Of a DNA stretch of 64,000 nucleotides, positions 11,806 through 25,025 are shown piece after piece. Position numbers and translations under genes: made by a program. Within the stretch, counting starts at the first letter, position 1. Every line of letters begins with the position of its first letter. The DNA is from Panopea generosa (taxonomy: Eukaryota; Mollusca; Bivalvia; Adapedonta; Hiatellidae): positions 18,500,680 through 18,564,679 of the forward strand of contig CM055901.1 of NCBI GenBank assembly GCA_029582155.1. Reading direction: 5' to 3'. The notes beneath the pieces are model-generated. The model saw only the letters and a list, made by a program, of their open reading frames with translations, ran no database searches and had not been told where the DNA came from.

Positions 11806-11930
11806 ATCCATGAGTAACTGGCAAACATTTTCAAATAATATTTTGGCCTCAAATCCGCGACTTCTGCAGTCACAGATAAGTGGTCGTAATATAAGCGTGG
11901 CTGTTGATCACTCGGTCCCATAGGAGCCGA
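11806..11930 (-). repeat. SINE family 1, fragment right of the transposon insertion
   Basis: Continues the SINE interrupted at 10043: 'gagtaactggcaaac', then 'cctcaaatccgcgacttctg', which on the minus strand gives the tRNA-like B box. Matches uninterrupted copies at 15.0 and 20.0 kb. Confidence 0.65.
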
Positions 11931-12854
11931 TCGGAAAGAGAGACCTGGATGGTAAGTGGTGGGTCCCACAGCTTCCCAACATAACTATTTTTGTCGGACA
12001 TACATGTATAGGTTTCCTTTTATGCATATTTGCACAATATAGCGATATTTAGCAATCAAAAAAGAAGATCAAAGACACGCATGTGAACGTTGAACGTGGA
12101 TTCCATCGAGAAGTGTTGGACCCTCCGTACTCTTTAAGTCCCTCTCCAACTTTAGTGAGATACCTCTAGAGTGACGTGGTTCCACTACTTACCACCGCGT
12201 TTCGCATAATCAATATTCAACATACGCTACGGATCTCCGATTATTTCATGGAAGCCATCTCTTATTTAAAGCCTACAAACATTCCATTGACTTATAGCCA
12301 GGTGCAAAAATTTGCATTCTATTTTACTCATGTTCTTTTTATTTTAAAATGCATTATTACATTACATAATAAAAAGTTTTACATTCATGCATTATAAAAT
12401 TTATACCAGATTTTCTAATAAAAGACGATTTACTTTTTTTTTTAATTAATTATCAACAAAATATAAAAACCAAATACACAGTGTTAAATCCAGCACACGT
12501 ACACTCATTCTAATTTAAAGTTTTTCGTAAATAGATAACGGTCGCTTTAAGCGTAATGTTAGAAAGGCAAACAATCGATCATTGGACAACATCGTTGAGA
12601 TAAAGTCTTATATTATTTTGTTTCAGCTATTTACCTGGATTTTTTTGTCAATTTCATCAACGTTGTCGAAATGTCATGCTAGCGCCAATTAGATGCTAGA
12701 ATGTTATTATTATACAGTTTTTCAATATAGTTCACTAATGCCTGTAAATTTTGGCGTTTTAAAGTTCAGCATAAACATCAGTATTCGTACACGGATCGTG
12801 TTTTATTAATTTAGAAACGCCTTAGCTAGAGGTGTTTACATATATGTGTTATCC

Positions 12855-12920
12855 AGACATATCCTAACCAGTGTCTCTGTATCCACATACTAGTATACAA
12901 GTATGTGTTGTTATTTATGG
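12855..12920. repeat. Single diverged monomer of the 70-bp unit
   Basis: 'gacatatcctaaccagtgtc', then 'tctgtatccacatac', corresponds to the minisatellite core 'gacacgtcctcgccagagtc', 'tctgcatctacatac', but occurs once. Confidence 0.55.
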
Positions 12921-13784
12921 TATTAAACGAAGGATATCAAGAAAATTAGCTGAAATAATAAGCTTTATGGAGTGTGTATTAAATAAACACAATTTATCTC
13001 TTTCTAGTATTGTGTATTTAGCACTAAAAAAATGTAATATCCTTATGTCTATGAAAACCGATGACACCAGTATACCTAAAATTTAATGTTATAGATTGAA
13101 GAAAAACAAAAATGTTTAACATTTATTCTGGCTTAAAGCGGTAATGTAACCAGTAACTGAAGATATTTTTATAAACAAAATAAAAAAAAAAAAAAAATGA
13201 CAAACATTTTCGTTAATTTCCATCGCCTCTTATTGATTTATAAACGATACCTGACTTACACGGGAATACAGCAAATCGTTGATTTAAATATCAGTCATTC
13301 TAATATACAAATAAGCTGCTTCGCTGACGGAAATTATCGTGAAAGAAATTATCGTGAAATTTCCGATGATATTCTCGTATACGCCTGTTGAGATCGTACA
13401 TACTCGGCGCATTCCGTAATCCTTCGGTATTAGGCTTCGTAGAAAGTCAAACGATACACCAAAATGGAACTGTTTGTGGTTTTGTTCGAAATACATCATC
13501 ATGGCACATTGAATCATTTGAAAATTAGAAATATGTATGAAATTATGACTTTTTGGTTCAAGTTGCGTATAATACTAGTTTTAAAGATAACAATGAACTG
13601 TTGCTAGATATATGCAAAACATAAATACATTCATTAACATATGTTTTGTTTTGTTCGATTTTGTTTATATGTAAAGCAATTTATGGAATACTGAAAGAAA
13701 GAAATTGTGTTGCTGGTGAAAAAAACAAAAAAGTACATGTCACAGGATTCGAATTTGACAACCTAACCCATTGAGTTTATTCCA

Positions 13785-14160
13785 CAGGTCAGGTCTAGTT
13801 TAAATATGTGGGATACAGCGAGTTTAAATACATGATTTTGGCGATGTATAAAGGTACTTTGCACCAGACATGAACCAGAAATTTATGCTAAATATTTCAA
13901 TTACACCAGTTTAACATGCATTATAAAGATATTACTTACTGATTGTGTCGCTTTAAATGTACTTTGTGTTGGCTAACAAGAATTTTAAAAAATATAGGAT
14001 AATGATATTCATGAAGTTGTTCTGCGAATGGTTCTCCTACTTCGGATAAAATTATATTTTCAGGTTTAGTGACAAAGTACAGATTTATGATGATGAGTGC
14101 TCGGTGAAATGTGACCTTAGTGTATCAAGATTAGAATCCCCTGTAACTAGTATAGCGTCA
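13785..14160 (-). pseudogene. LINE APE endonuclease relic and flank, inverted copy of 3.43-3.87 kb
   Basis: On the minus strand 14150-13985 reads TGDSNLDTLR and then, in another frame after a deletion, RALIIINLYFVTKPENI and LSEVGEPFAEQLHEY. These match the 'GDFN' and 'S.SLIDL' parts of a non-LTR endonuclease and the copy at 3.4 kb. This copy has no in-frame stop in the second block but lacks the segment between the blocks. Confidence 0.6.
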
Positions 14161-15011
14161 ATTATCGTATCTTTTTCAATGCCAATATAATCTTTAATGG
14201 TAGAATGAACAGCATTTGGTGTACTGTAAAAAGTATTTATGAATTTTGATTTGATTTTAAAATAAATATTATGTCAAAGCCATGTTAGAATTCAGATTTC
14301 TTAAAATTTCCATATCTTGATTTTTTGTTCTAGATAATGATCAGTCGTGGCCATGCATGGTATATCAATTTTGATTCTAAGATTCCTATGGCATTGCCTT
14401 GTGCATATCAGTCGCAATATGCTCGGCGTGTCTTGGATAATCAATATCCGATTAAGATTAACAAATTGACATATGTTTGTTTTTATTGAATGTAATAGAA
14501 TTTACATAAATTAAACATATTATATAGCAACCTTAGAATCACATAATGTAAGTTATCACTAACCAAGAAAGTATAAGTAAAAGGAAAATATAGTTTTATA
14601 CGTAGCCTTGCTTAGATTACCACACAATACGACGTTTGCAGTTGCTGTTGCCATTCATATGTTATAGTCCTTTAGACAAATATCCCGGAAGAATCCCTAA
14701 GTTGGCACTTATGACATATGTATGTGCGCATTTTCAGTTTTAACATCTCATAACCTTAGGAAAATTATGCTGTTCTGTTTGTTTATTTATTTTAATTCTG
14801 AATTTGTATTGTCATAGTTCATATATAAAATAAATTATGTGTTTATGTATATGTTTTGCTGTCTTTGCTATATTTATTAAAATTATACTAAATTTTGTAA
14901 ATGACCAAATGTATAATGTTGCCGATTTGCTAATAAAATCGAACTTGGTTAATTGTAATATAGGTTTACGTCATTTTCGACACATAATGATACTAGTTAC
15001 GTTATATACGT

Positions 15012-15235
15012 TTGTTGCTTGATGAAAACCTCAAAAAGATTGTGAGTAGAACCACTGCTCTTCCGTGCGTAACTAGCAAACGTTCCCAGACGGTGTTTTG
15101 GACTCAAACCCGCGACCTCTGCGCTCATAGATAAGAGGTCGTTAAGCGGTTTTGATCACTCGGCAATGAAGCAACCGCGTCATTTACATGCTAAACGCTA
15201 AGGATGACGACATTTGCAGTCGTTGGTCGGAGATT
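15012..15235 (-). repeat. SINE family 1 copy
   Basis: Plus-strand landmarks 'gatgaaaacctcaaaaag', 'taactagcaaacgttc', 'ggactcaaacccgcgacctc'. Read on the minus strand it has a tRNA-like head with B box GGGTTTGAGTCC, a 'gtttgccagttac' body and a 'tatataac' tail. Confidence 0.65.
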
Positions 15236-15384
15236 AATTGATATATAGTTTTATATTAATAAATTTTAACAAAATAGAACTCATGCTCGCTCCCTTCAGT
15301 TGCTACGTTATTGATGTTTGTTACATTGTTACTCCCACATTGATATTTAACTGACCAGTTCGGGAGATCTGGGTCCGTACTACA

Positions 15385-15910
15385 GATACAGTGACACAAC
15401 ACTCAATTTCTAAATATCCTATCAAATAAAACTGGGACAATGATCTTAAAATATCTATTTAGAACTATTAAAATACAGGAAAGGAAAAACGAGACTAAAT
15501 ACAGAATGTGATCCATAAAGGTAGCATGTTATTTGTCATATTGTTAATATGGTTCATTGATATTGTTCATTTATTTCCTCAAACTTTCAGGAGTACATTA
15601 AATACTATAGAAGAAATGAACAAAAACAATTCAACGAACAATATTAGTAAACATATTAAAGAAATTCACAATTGATGCATGTACATGAAAATAAATACTA
15701 TGTATTCTATTCAATTATTTATATACATAAATACGGCGACACAACACAACATAATTAAATAAATATAAATAAATATAAGTAAATATCATATCAATTCAAT
15801 TTGAGAATATGATTAAAATATGTGTTTGGAACTATTCATTCATAGTTAAGATAAAATAATAGATAATTAAGGAATGGGGTCCATAAAGGTGTCATGTTAT
15901 TTTATTTTTC
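15385..15910. repeat. Direct repeat, two copies about 350 bp apart
   Basis: The segment from 'gacacaacac' through 'aaatatcatatcaa...' to 'ccataaaggtagcatgttat' (15390-15535) recurs diverged at 15735-15905 (ccataaaggtgtcatgttat). Confidence 0.5.
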
Positions 15911-18034
15911 TTATTGTTAATTAAGTGGACTTGTTTTTGGTAACTAATTTTCAATTTATGTTTACGGAAAGAAATTGAGTATTAACTGTATATGAAAGGT
16001 GAAATTCTCATATTGTGTATTAATTAATTGATGATTTTATTTTATTTCATTGCATTGCATTTGTGGAGTTCTTCCATTGTTAATCTGCTTTTGTTTGGCG
16101 ATGTATTTTTACCTTTAATTGATTTGATAATAGAAAAAGAAGATCAAAGTCACACATGCGAATGGTAAACGTGGCTTCCATCGAGAAGAGACCACCACAC
16201 CAGTCCCCGCGCGCCTCTATGTCTTTCTCAACGTTTAATGAAAAGACATGGAGGTGAAGGATTGATGTGGTGGTGGACTCCACCACATCAGTCCCGCGCG
16301 CCTCTATGTCTCCCTCAGCGTTTGGTGAGAGAGATATAGATGTGCAGGACTGGTGTGGTGGACTCTTCCCACCGCGCGCTTGCTCTCGTTTGGTTTGCAT
16401 TCGATATTCAACATATGCATCGGGTCTTCGAATATTATTTGACAGTCTCCGTTTGTATAAAGCCTCGAATTATTTTATTGACGTTTAGCCTGGTTAGTAA
16501 ATTTGCATTTCATTTGATCTATGTTACGGAATAAACAATTTATTAATATCTGAATAAAAGAATCCAACTTGGAGATTAGTGCATTTTAAATAATGATATC
16601 AGTTAATCCAGTAAAAGATAAGATCCTTATTAATTCAAGTAATTATTAACAAAATGCTAAATTTAAATCCATATTCAGTGTTCAAACAATCATTTGAATT
16701 TATAAATAGATAACGGTCATTCATCAATACACTCGGTGTAATGTTAACAATGTCAACAATCAATTATCGTACACCATCGTTGTGATAAAGCTGTCTACCA
16801 CTTATACATTATACTGAAAACAAAAATTAATGTTTAGTCATTAAAATTACATGGACAATCACATAGGGTACATTTAAAGCCGAATATGTGCCAGGATGAG
16901 GCAGTGATATTTTGAAGACGCAGTATGAACTTGAATTTGAGTTTGTAACACACAGAATCGGTGATTAAACAAAATATATCATATGTCAATGTAATGGGGG
17001 TAATTTATCGACTTCTTAACTTTCAAGAGGGAATGCATGTACAGTGATGACATATTATGTTTTCTTTACAAGTTTAACATTCTGTGATGTAATCTCTCAC
17101 CATTTACACAGTATTTATTTGTTTAACGAGACAAATAGTGCTTTAAAATTTGTTTAACACAAAAATGTTTTACATAAAAGGGCAATACTTTCAGCCAGAC
17201 AAAAGAATCAATCCAAAGTCTGTTGAAGTTATAATACTTTGACATATAAAATAAAATTTGAAAAATGTCAAATTCTATTTTGTATTATAGTTCAAATTGC
17301 ATGAAAGAACCTACTAAACTTTTGGATCTCATTGTATATATACTCAACAAACTACCACGTATACATTATATACTCGGCAAAAAAATGTTTTGGACAATGG
17401 GGTACAAGGTAATAAAAAACGATAACTACCCACAAGAAAATGATATATCAAAATAAAGGCAAATATGTATTCCATTTAATCCAGAGGCGTAGTTTCTTAT
17501 AGACAATGTAGACATGTGCCTACTCTTCTGTTCTGAGAAATCGAAAAATAAAAATGCCAAAGAAATGCAATATAGACAAACCCCAGTGAATTCAATGTTA
17601 ATATTAAGGATAAACAGGTCCCTAAAAACATAGAAAGATACCCCAAAACGCACATACAACCTCCCTGAAAACACATAACAGAAATTGAAATTACAAGATG
17701 AATATAACCACAAGCAGATAACGCCCGTTAATGTTAAAAATGTCGCGATACACTATTGCATATCATCGTTGAGAATAAGGCAAATCGTACTGTTTGAGCT
17801 AATGTTCTTGTTTTGTTATTGTATATTGCCATCAACGATTTATGAATGTCATGCTAGCGCCAATGAGATGCAAGAACCATAGTATCTCGAAATCACTTGG
17901 TTAGTTTACTAAATAATCGGGATATATATTTATATTTTAACATTTTAAAGGTTTTCAAAAACATTAGTTTTCTTATATGAATTATGTTTTAAAGATATAG
18001 AAGCGTCCTAGCTTAAGGTATATAATACAATTAT

Positions 18035-18100
18035 ATGCTTTAGAGACATGTCTTAATCAGTGCTCTGTATCCACATATACAGGGATATGTTAGTGTTTGT
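18035..18100. repeat. Single diverged monomer of the 70-bp unit
   Basis: 'gacatgtcttaatcagtgct', then 'ctgtatccacatatac', corresponds to the minisatellite core but is not tandemly repeated here. Confidence 0.5.
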
Positions 18101-19212
18101 GGCAAAAGACAAAAATACCAACAAGAAAATTAGCTAAAACAATTAGACAGGCCTTTATGGGGGGTTTACTTGAATAAACATAACTTAACTCTTTCTAGTC
18201 GGGTGTATCTAGCATTTAATATAATCAAGTCATGAAAAACAAAAATGTTAACATTCGCTCTGGCTTAAAGCGGTGCAACCAGTAACTGAAGATATATTTA
18301 TAAAGAAATAAACAACTTGTTTATGAATGGCAAACATTTTTAACGGATACGGGACTCATTTCATTTTATAACAAGGTAAATAATAAGGTACACAGTTATA
18401 TCTATTATACATTAATATAATTTATTGTTATCTATGTCATGTCATATTCAACTGAAAATGGTGCATTTAAATTGTTGTTTTTTTTTGTTTTTTTCAAAAC
18501 TAAGCTTCCTTGTAAGTAGCCATCCTGTATTAGATGTGTTTTATAATTCATTTTTTATTTGTAATGGTATTAATTATGCTGAAAGTTTTTGGGGGTTGTG
18601 TTCTAATGCACACATTTTACTAAATATGCAGACTCGTAATTATTTTTACGTTTGAACTGCATAAACAAAGCATACGTGGCAATTGATCAATTTCTATAAC
18701 AAAAACTCAAGATACGGCATTTTTGTGAATTACGGTCGCTGATACGCTCGGTGTGATCTTAGGAGAAGTCAATATCCGATTTAGATTAAGATATACTTTT
18801 TTCATTTTATTTAATTTGAAACTGATGTAAATTAAACATACAGTATAGCAACCTTAAAATCACATGATGTAAGTTATCAGCAACCATGAATGTATTGGTG
18901 AAGGGACAAGAAAAGGAAAAAGAATGATTGAACTGTATACTTAAATTCTTAGTTTGAACAGGAGAACTTATCCAAACATGTTTACGGTTTATTAAAAAAA
19001 CATTAATATTTATGATGAAAGTGCTATCAGAATAAGAAAATTGAACTGATTTGAACTGAATATAAAGTAGTCATATCCATGTGCATATAATAATCGTAAA
19101 TTTCTTTGAATATGTTTATGTATTTGTTTATGTGTTTCATTGTATTATTGATATGCTCTCCTGAAAATTGGAGGAAATAAAATTATCAACCAATCAATCA
19201 ATCATATATGTG

Positions 19213-19216
<4 letters not shown>

Positions 19217-19243
<27 letters not shown>
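19217..19243. repeat. (GT)n microsatellite
   Basis: Uninterrupted GT dinucleotide run inside segmental copy C, absent from the equivalent site of copy A. Confidence 0.9.
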
Positions 19244-19248
<5 letters not shown>

Positions 19249-19979
19249 TTTCATTTAATGTAAATTACATTTGATTATAATAAACAAAGACACAAACATT
19301 TTAGTCTTCAGTCTTATTCCAATAACAAAAAAAACAAACCACGATGTGTGTTGATTGAACGGTCTTCTAACATGTGTATAATAATGTTCATAAGTCAGGT
19401 ATAAAAATATAATGCACTGAAATACTTGCGTTTTAAAATCCGTTAAGTATATACCAACCTTAGAATCACATAATGTAAGTAATAAGCATTTTGAGACATG
19501 CATGTACATGTATAAGTAAAGGAATAAAAAAAGAAAATAATAATTTAACTGTAGACTCAAGAGATATTTTTGCTTAGTTTACAACACAATATTTAGTTCA
19601 CAGTCAGTGTTGTCATTTATAGATTATTGTCCTTTGGCCAAATGTCCTGGAAGAACTCCTGGGTTGGCATTGATAACATATGTATGTTCATTCTGTGTTG
19701 GTATCTCATAACATTAATAAATTAATAGGTTTTTGTTTGTTAATTTGTTTTAAACTTTAATTTGTATTTTCATAGTTCACATATAATATTTGAGTTCGTG
19801 TATATGTGCTTCTGTCTTTGCTATATCTGTTATAATTATATTAGATTTTGTGTATGGTCAAAGGCATCATGTTGCCGATTTACTCACAAATTAACCTTGA
19901 ACTTGGTTAATTTTAATGGAGTTTAATTTTCGACACATAGTTATACTAGTTAAGTTATATACGGCATATTCAGTTTATT

Positions 19980-20170
19980 GGTGAATGAAGACCTTAGAAT
20001 GTATCTGGGTAGAACAATGTCCTTCCGTGAGTAACTGGCAAACTTTCTCAGATTGCGTTTAGGACTCAAACCCACGACCTCGGCGCTCACAAATGGTTGT
20101 TTAAGCAGCCGCTTCATTCACATGCTAAAGGCTGTGGGTGGCGAAATTTGCAATAGTTGGTCGAAGATTA
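19980..20170 (-). repeat. SINE family 1 copy
   Basis: Plus-strand 'gaatgaagaccttagaatg', 'gagtaactggcaaac', 'ggactcaaacccacgacctc'. Its minus-strand reading has the same head and body as the 15.0-kb copy. Confidence 0.65.
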
Positions 20171-20574
20171 GAATTCGATAATATAAAGTTATATTTATAT
20201 GTTTTACCAAAGTAGAACTCATGCTCGCTGCTTTCAGTCGCTATGTTTTTAGGGTTATATTTTCTAGTCTATCACAGAACCTAATATGTCAGGTATATTA
20301 TCAACCAATGAAAAAAACGGAAATTCTATGCCTGTTCAACAGTTCAAAGCAATTGAACGCTTACTAAACTGTAACGTCATTCAAACTTTCAGTTGATGCT
20401 GCTGACCAATCAACATGCTCAAATGTGGCTTTCCCAACATTGATATTTAACGGACACATTCGGGAGAGCTGGGTCCGTACTGCAGACTAGACGTTTTCTG
20501 AAGTACGTATAAAACATCATGACATATAATAACATACACATAATTATGCAGATTTGTGTTAAATGTTGTTTGTT

Positions 20575-20593
20575 TGTTGTTGTTGTTGTTGTT

Positions 20594-20657
<64 letters not shown>
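20575..20657. repeat. (TTG)n microsatellite
   Basis: About 27 TTG triplets with one substitution. They generate poly-Leu and poly-Thr ORFs on the two strands, which are artefacts. Confidence 0.95.
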
Positions 20658-20839
20658 TTATCGACATACCGGATCGGACCAAGCGTACAAGCTAATCAGT
20701 ACCGATACTATGACCCAATGAGAAAAATATGTGCAATTGTAAATAAACATATAGTTATTGATTGACACACTGGACAACAATAACCGCACTAAATCTTTGA
20801 CTATTTAGCCATCGACAATAATATTTTGGTAGACAATCT

Positions 20840-20935
20840 ATCCTAAGATCCCAATAACAAGGCAAACTGGTACAAACTGGTTTTCGTATTCTACCAAATT
20901 CATAAAGATAACCCTGGACTGCGTCCAGCACCGTT
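20840..20935 (+). pseudogene. Possible Penelope-like reverse transcriptase fragment
   Basis: One frame reads LVFVFYQIHKDNPGLRPAPL, reminiscent of the 'FY.LPKIHK...PGRPI' motif in Penelope-like element RTs. It is only about 30 codons long with stops on both sides. The resemblance is from memory, so this is tentative. Confidence 0.25.
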
Positions 20936-21291
20936 AAACAACAAACACTTTTAACGCCTGGTTTCCTAATAGTATCGCGTACTGTGTGCTAATATAAGGT
21001 TGAGCCAGTGTCCAGAAAAACATGTTAGCTAACGTTATCAAACGTTTAACCGAACTGAAAGCAGACCATGTATAATATTTAAATTGTTCCATGTTGTATG
21101 CACGCTTCTAAACATAGTTCAAACAAGTCCCCCATCTTAGTCTAATTGTTCCTACTCAAAACCCAACCATCCTACCTAATGCCTCCTCCATTCCAAAACT
21201 AAAACTTACTACTGCCAACTAACTGACATATAATTGACAGCTAATTCATATACAAGTCACTTTGTTTATGCACATAGACAATTAAATATAC

Positions 21292-21625
21292 TTAGTGTTT
21301 AACTTCATTTGACAACCAATGGAATCGCTTCAATTTTCAAAATTGTGTCACTCTTATTTGTTAAAATATCTTACAAAATAATTTAAATAATCAGTTCGTT
21401 CTTAATTATTAAGAAATTCATCATCACTTCTCATGCGTGAATAGTATTGCACAGACTCCGCCCTAGATTCAGTTCTGAACGAGACATGTAAAAACTACAA
21501 AACTGAGCGAGTTATCCTTATCAAACATCAACTTTATAATGTCAGTCATCTCTGCTTTAATTGTAGCTCCATCCAGAGTCAGTCAAATGACGTCAAACTG
21601 TCTGTCGAATGACGTTTAACACTAA
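21292..21625. mobile_element. MITE, 334 bp, copy 1
   Basis: Begins TTAGTGTTTAACTTCATTTG and ends with the near-inverse GAATGACGTTTAACACTAA, giving terminal inverted repeats of about 22 bp. An inverted second copy is at 27884-28198 with matching interior (caattttcaaaattgtgtc, attctgaacgag). There is no ORF, so it is non-autonomous. Confidence 0.75.
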
Positions 21626-21639
21626 GCGATCGCTCCCTT

Positions 21640-22495
21640 TGGGTTTTTTAATTCTTAATTTTTTACTAAAAGAACACTCATATTACATTAACCATGTTCA
21701 CATCTCAATTTTAGACCTAGTACGCTATATTTTTGGAGAGGCTCTCACTCATCTTATACGACCTCTTAACTCCCATGAATGCGGGCCTTTTGCCTAATTA
21801 CATAAATGTATTTTTATAACTATTTTTTCCAATTTACTTATGTAATGTATTAACTTCATTGATTCAATAATATTCGATAAAACTGTTTTAAAAATGATAA
21901 TTAATGAGTGACTATAACACAACGACATCAAAGAACAACAAGATGATATGGAAGGCAATACATATTAGGAGATAGTTAACAATTGTACATGCAACAAACA
22001 ACAACAACAAACACCCAGCCATCACCCAACACTCCTGTCAAGAGCGCAAAAACACCCGGTATACAATATGCATCTCGTCGAAATGAACACGAAAGTACAA
22101 CAAGAAAATATAGAGGGCCATGCTGAGCATGTAGACTTATTTTATTTTATTTTTTTTAAATTAGTAAAGGATGAATTCATATTCCATGTACAAGCACATG
22201 TTTTACTAGAGCTCATACTCAACAATGTATATTTACGTTCGTGTACTTCTTGCTGCGAAAACTAAATTTGCAGTGATATTTATACGTTTATGTGCATTTT
22301 GTTAAGTGTACTTGGTTGATAGTTGATTTGGAATTAATAAAATTTTATGACTTTTGACGACAGCTCAAGTATATACTATATAAAAGGCTTCAACTCATTG
22401 TGTTTATTTAAATGATTTTGTTTTGTTTTTATTTTAATTATGGATTGTTCTTGATTCTTTTCAATTCTATTTGCGTTATATAATTTGTCGACCTT
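21640..22495. other. No recognisable gene
   Basis: AT-rich. Short ORFs without motifs; no repeat shared with the rest of the window was recognised. Confidence 0.4.
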
Positions 22496-22499
22496 TATT

Positions 22500-23175
22500 T
22501 TATTTAATCGGAAAAGGAGATCAAAGGCACGCATATGAATATTGGAATCATTAGTATCAGTCCTTCCGCATTGTTGGATTAACACAGGATATTCTTATTT
22601 TGACCTATCCCTCACGAAACTGCAGGGAACCCCATCCCCATAATCGACATCTAGCAAGTGTTCTAGAGAGCGATCTGGCAAATGGGAGCAGATCTCTGAG
22701 ACTGCTCCACAGTTCCATACATTTCTTTTCAAGTTGAATTAATTTGTTTGAACTAAGTAATTTTGGCGAGCCAAATGTACGATAGTCACCAGTTATATAA
22801 AGTCTACAATTGTCCTATTGACTTAAAACATGGTGAAAAAATGCATTTCATATTGTGTATGTTATTGAATTAGCAAGTATTACCGTAACAAAAGAAGTCG
22901 TACTTTAAAATCAAGGCATTTTAAATAATTATATCACTTTTTCCAGTAAAAGACAAGTGCCTTATTAATTCTATTAATTATCAATAAAATCCATTTTTAA
23001 ACCAACATTCACAATTCAATCAAGGACACGTATATTTTTTTTAAATAGATTACGGTGGCTTGTGCGCATGGCGTAGTGTTAGACGAGTCGATAAACGATT
23101 GTTGGGCTAATTCGTTTAGATAAAGGTGTAAGCTCACCATTTATTTTGTTCTTATTTTATAGTAAATATTGTTAA
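22500..23175. repeat. Segmental repeat, copy D (partial)
   Basis: Has the first landmarks only: gagatcaaaggcacgcatat (22518), 'tatcaataaaatcc' (22980), 'gcatggcgtagtgttaga' (23068). The 70-bp region and later blocks are missing. Confidence 0.55.
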
Positions 23176-23179
23176 CATG

Positions 23180-24990
23180 TTTGTCAGTCCGAGGGTGTAG
23201 AGCAAAAAGGGGCTATCTACCAAATTGGTTTTTTAGCATTTTTGCTGGTTTTTGATAGCTCTAGTCCCATTTAACATAGTGTAAAAATATCTAGAATAGG
23301 TTGTCAAACTATTCCAAACAAGAAAAAGATTAAAACACGATGGGGTTATCTGCATAAGCACGAAATCTTGACAGCAACAAGGGTCTATTTTTCAGTTTTT
23401 CATTTATTTCTTTGATATATATAAATTGCACTTTAAAATGTATCTGCGATTTTTAAGTGTATTTTGTTGGCCCAGTTATTCATCCAAAGAGTGTCAAATT
23501 GGACCAGTATGTAATCAATTATTGGCAATTGTTTTGATTAACAGCTTCTAGGTCAATTTTCATTTATTTTATTTATGTGACTTAATGAAATGAAGCAGAC
23601 TAGATAAATAGTCGTTGTTTTTTTATTTTATTTCTGGTTGTGACCAGTTGATTTAATGAACAACTTTAGGTGCAATCAACCGGAAGCGTTCATATTGATC
23701 TAGTTGTGGTTCGTATAGGCCTTTCCAATATTGCCTAGTTTGGTTTGTAATGGCAGACACTGCGTCATATAAAGTGAGATATTTTCTCGATAACAAGACC
23801 AATACAATAAAGTTAATTAATATATAATGAATGCATGCATCGAATGATATACATATATTCATAAATTCACCAAGCAGAAAATTGTAATTAAAAATTATTG
23901 TACGACTATACCTTTACTGTTTATGTACTTATAATTTGTTATGATGGCTTTGTACAGCAGAGTTTTCCATCTCCCTTAAATTTTATGTTTAAGCCACACT
24001 TCTTAATCAAATGTCCCTTAAAATTCTCCAATCTGCCCATAAAATCTCATAATTCAAAGTATGAGGGAAAACACTGTACGAGATTCTCGGTCTCTTTTTG
24101 CAGCAGCATACTAGTATCACTATATAGTCAAAACCCCTCATTAACGCAATTAATTTGTTACTGAGTGAAAGTGATACGTGGAAAGATAAATCACAAATAA
24201 CTTTACTTCCAATACAATATACCGTTACAAGACATTGAAAGCTCATTGATACCATATATATCTTAAATATTTTACTAAGACTGTCTGAAATTCATTAAAT
24301 GGATTTTTTCAAAAGTCTTGAGAAAAAAGAAAAGATTTTCATCCTTGCTCCAGGAGATAGATACACTTTAAAGATGCTTTATCATCAGAAAATGGTGGCA
24401 TAGATTCTAATGATACATGTTCCAGTAATAATTATGTGATCGAGAAACAAAGTACAAAGAACAATGCAGGTTAAGTAAATCAGTGTAAGAAAGTATGAAG
24501 AAAATGAAAAAGTAAAACATGTTAAAAACAAAGGACAATGCCTTAGAAACAAGAACAGCTCTCCTCTGAAAAAAAAAACAGGATATTGCTCTAGACACTC
24601 ACCGAGCAACTTAAGAAAATATTGAATGAAAGTTAAAGGGATTATATTGGCATATTACCATCAATTCCCTGTCCTAAATACACACGCCCAGCATGAAGAT
24701 ACACTTATTTGAGAAATACGCGTCTAAAGTGTCTAATTGCATAACCTCTTTATTACAAACATCGGGATTCTGAAGCCACGTTTTTGTTTTTGTTTACATT
24801 CGCCATTTTCAACGAACCGCTTTCGGGTTTCCGATCAATCATCGGATAACATCGTGAAAACTCGTTTCCGATCTCGTGTTCGAGGCTTTGTTCGGGAAGT
24901 TTACGGAGTTCAATGTAAACATTGTGCAATACTTTATTGCGGGACGTATTAAAGTTTTGACTAATATTCAATTACTGTTAATTTGATAAC
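23180..24990. other. No recognisable gene
   Basis: AT-rich with short ORFs on both strands. A 71-codon plus-strand ORF (24737-24952) is Arg-rich near its end but shows no motif I know. Confidence 0.35.
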
Positions 24991-25025
24991 TTTCAAGTAA
25001 ATAAAGGTTATACATCAATACATAA

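Larger units (their letters stand above)
6180..11925. repeat. Segmental repeat, copy A
   Basis: Landmarks in order: gactttccttgtatttt-type start (about 6335); gatcaaaggcacgcatgtga (about 6605); a 'tatcaacaaaatg' block (about 7015); a 'ctcggcgtagtgttaaa' block (about 7118); the 70-bp minisatellite; an 'aattggaggaaataaaatta' block (about 9380); an 'atatcccggaagaatcc' block (about 9660); and a minus-strand SINE. The same order recurs in copies B and C and partly in D and E. Copy A is enlarged by the 26-copy minisatellite and a 1.76-kb transposon. Confidence 0.65.
12060..15235. repeat. Segmental repeat, copy B
   Basis: Shares with copy A the landmarks agatcaaagacacgcatgtg (12066), a 'tatcaacaaaat' block (12450), a single diverged 70-bp monomer (about 12860-12920), an 'atcccggaagaatccctaag' block (about 14683) and a minus-strand SINE (15012-15235). 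Shares with copy C a 'gcttaaagcggt', 'aaccagtaactgaagatat' segment (about 13131). Confidence 0.65.
16135..20170. repeat. Segmental repeat, copy C
   Basis: Landmarks: gaagatcaaagtcacacatg (16138), 'attattaacaaaatgc' (16640), 'cactcggtgtaatgtt' (16728), a single diverged 70-bp monomer (18040-18100), 'gcttaaagcggtgcaaccag' (18262), an 'aattggaggaaataaaatta' block (19165), 'aaatgtcctggaagaactcc' (19640) and a minus-strand SINE. The order is the same as in copies A and B. Confidence 0.65.

Noticed and set aside
20419-20765. Poly-Thr and poly-Leu ORFs
   Set aside because: Translations of a (TTG)n microsatellite.
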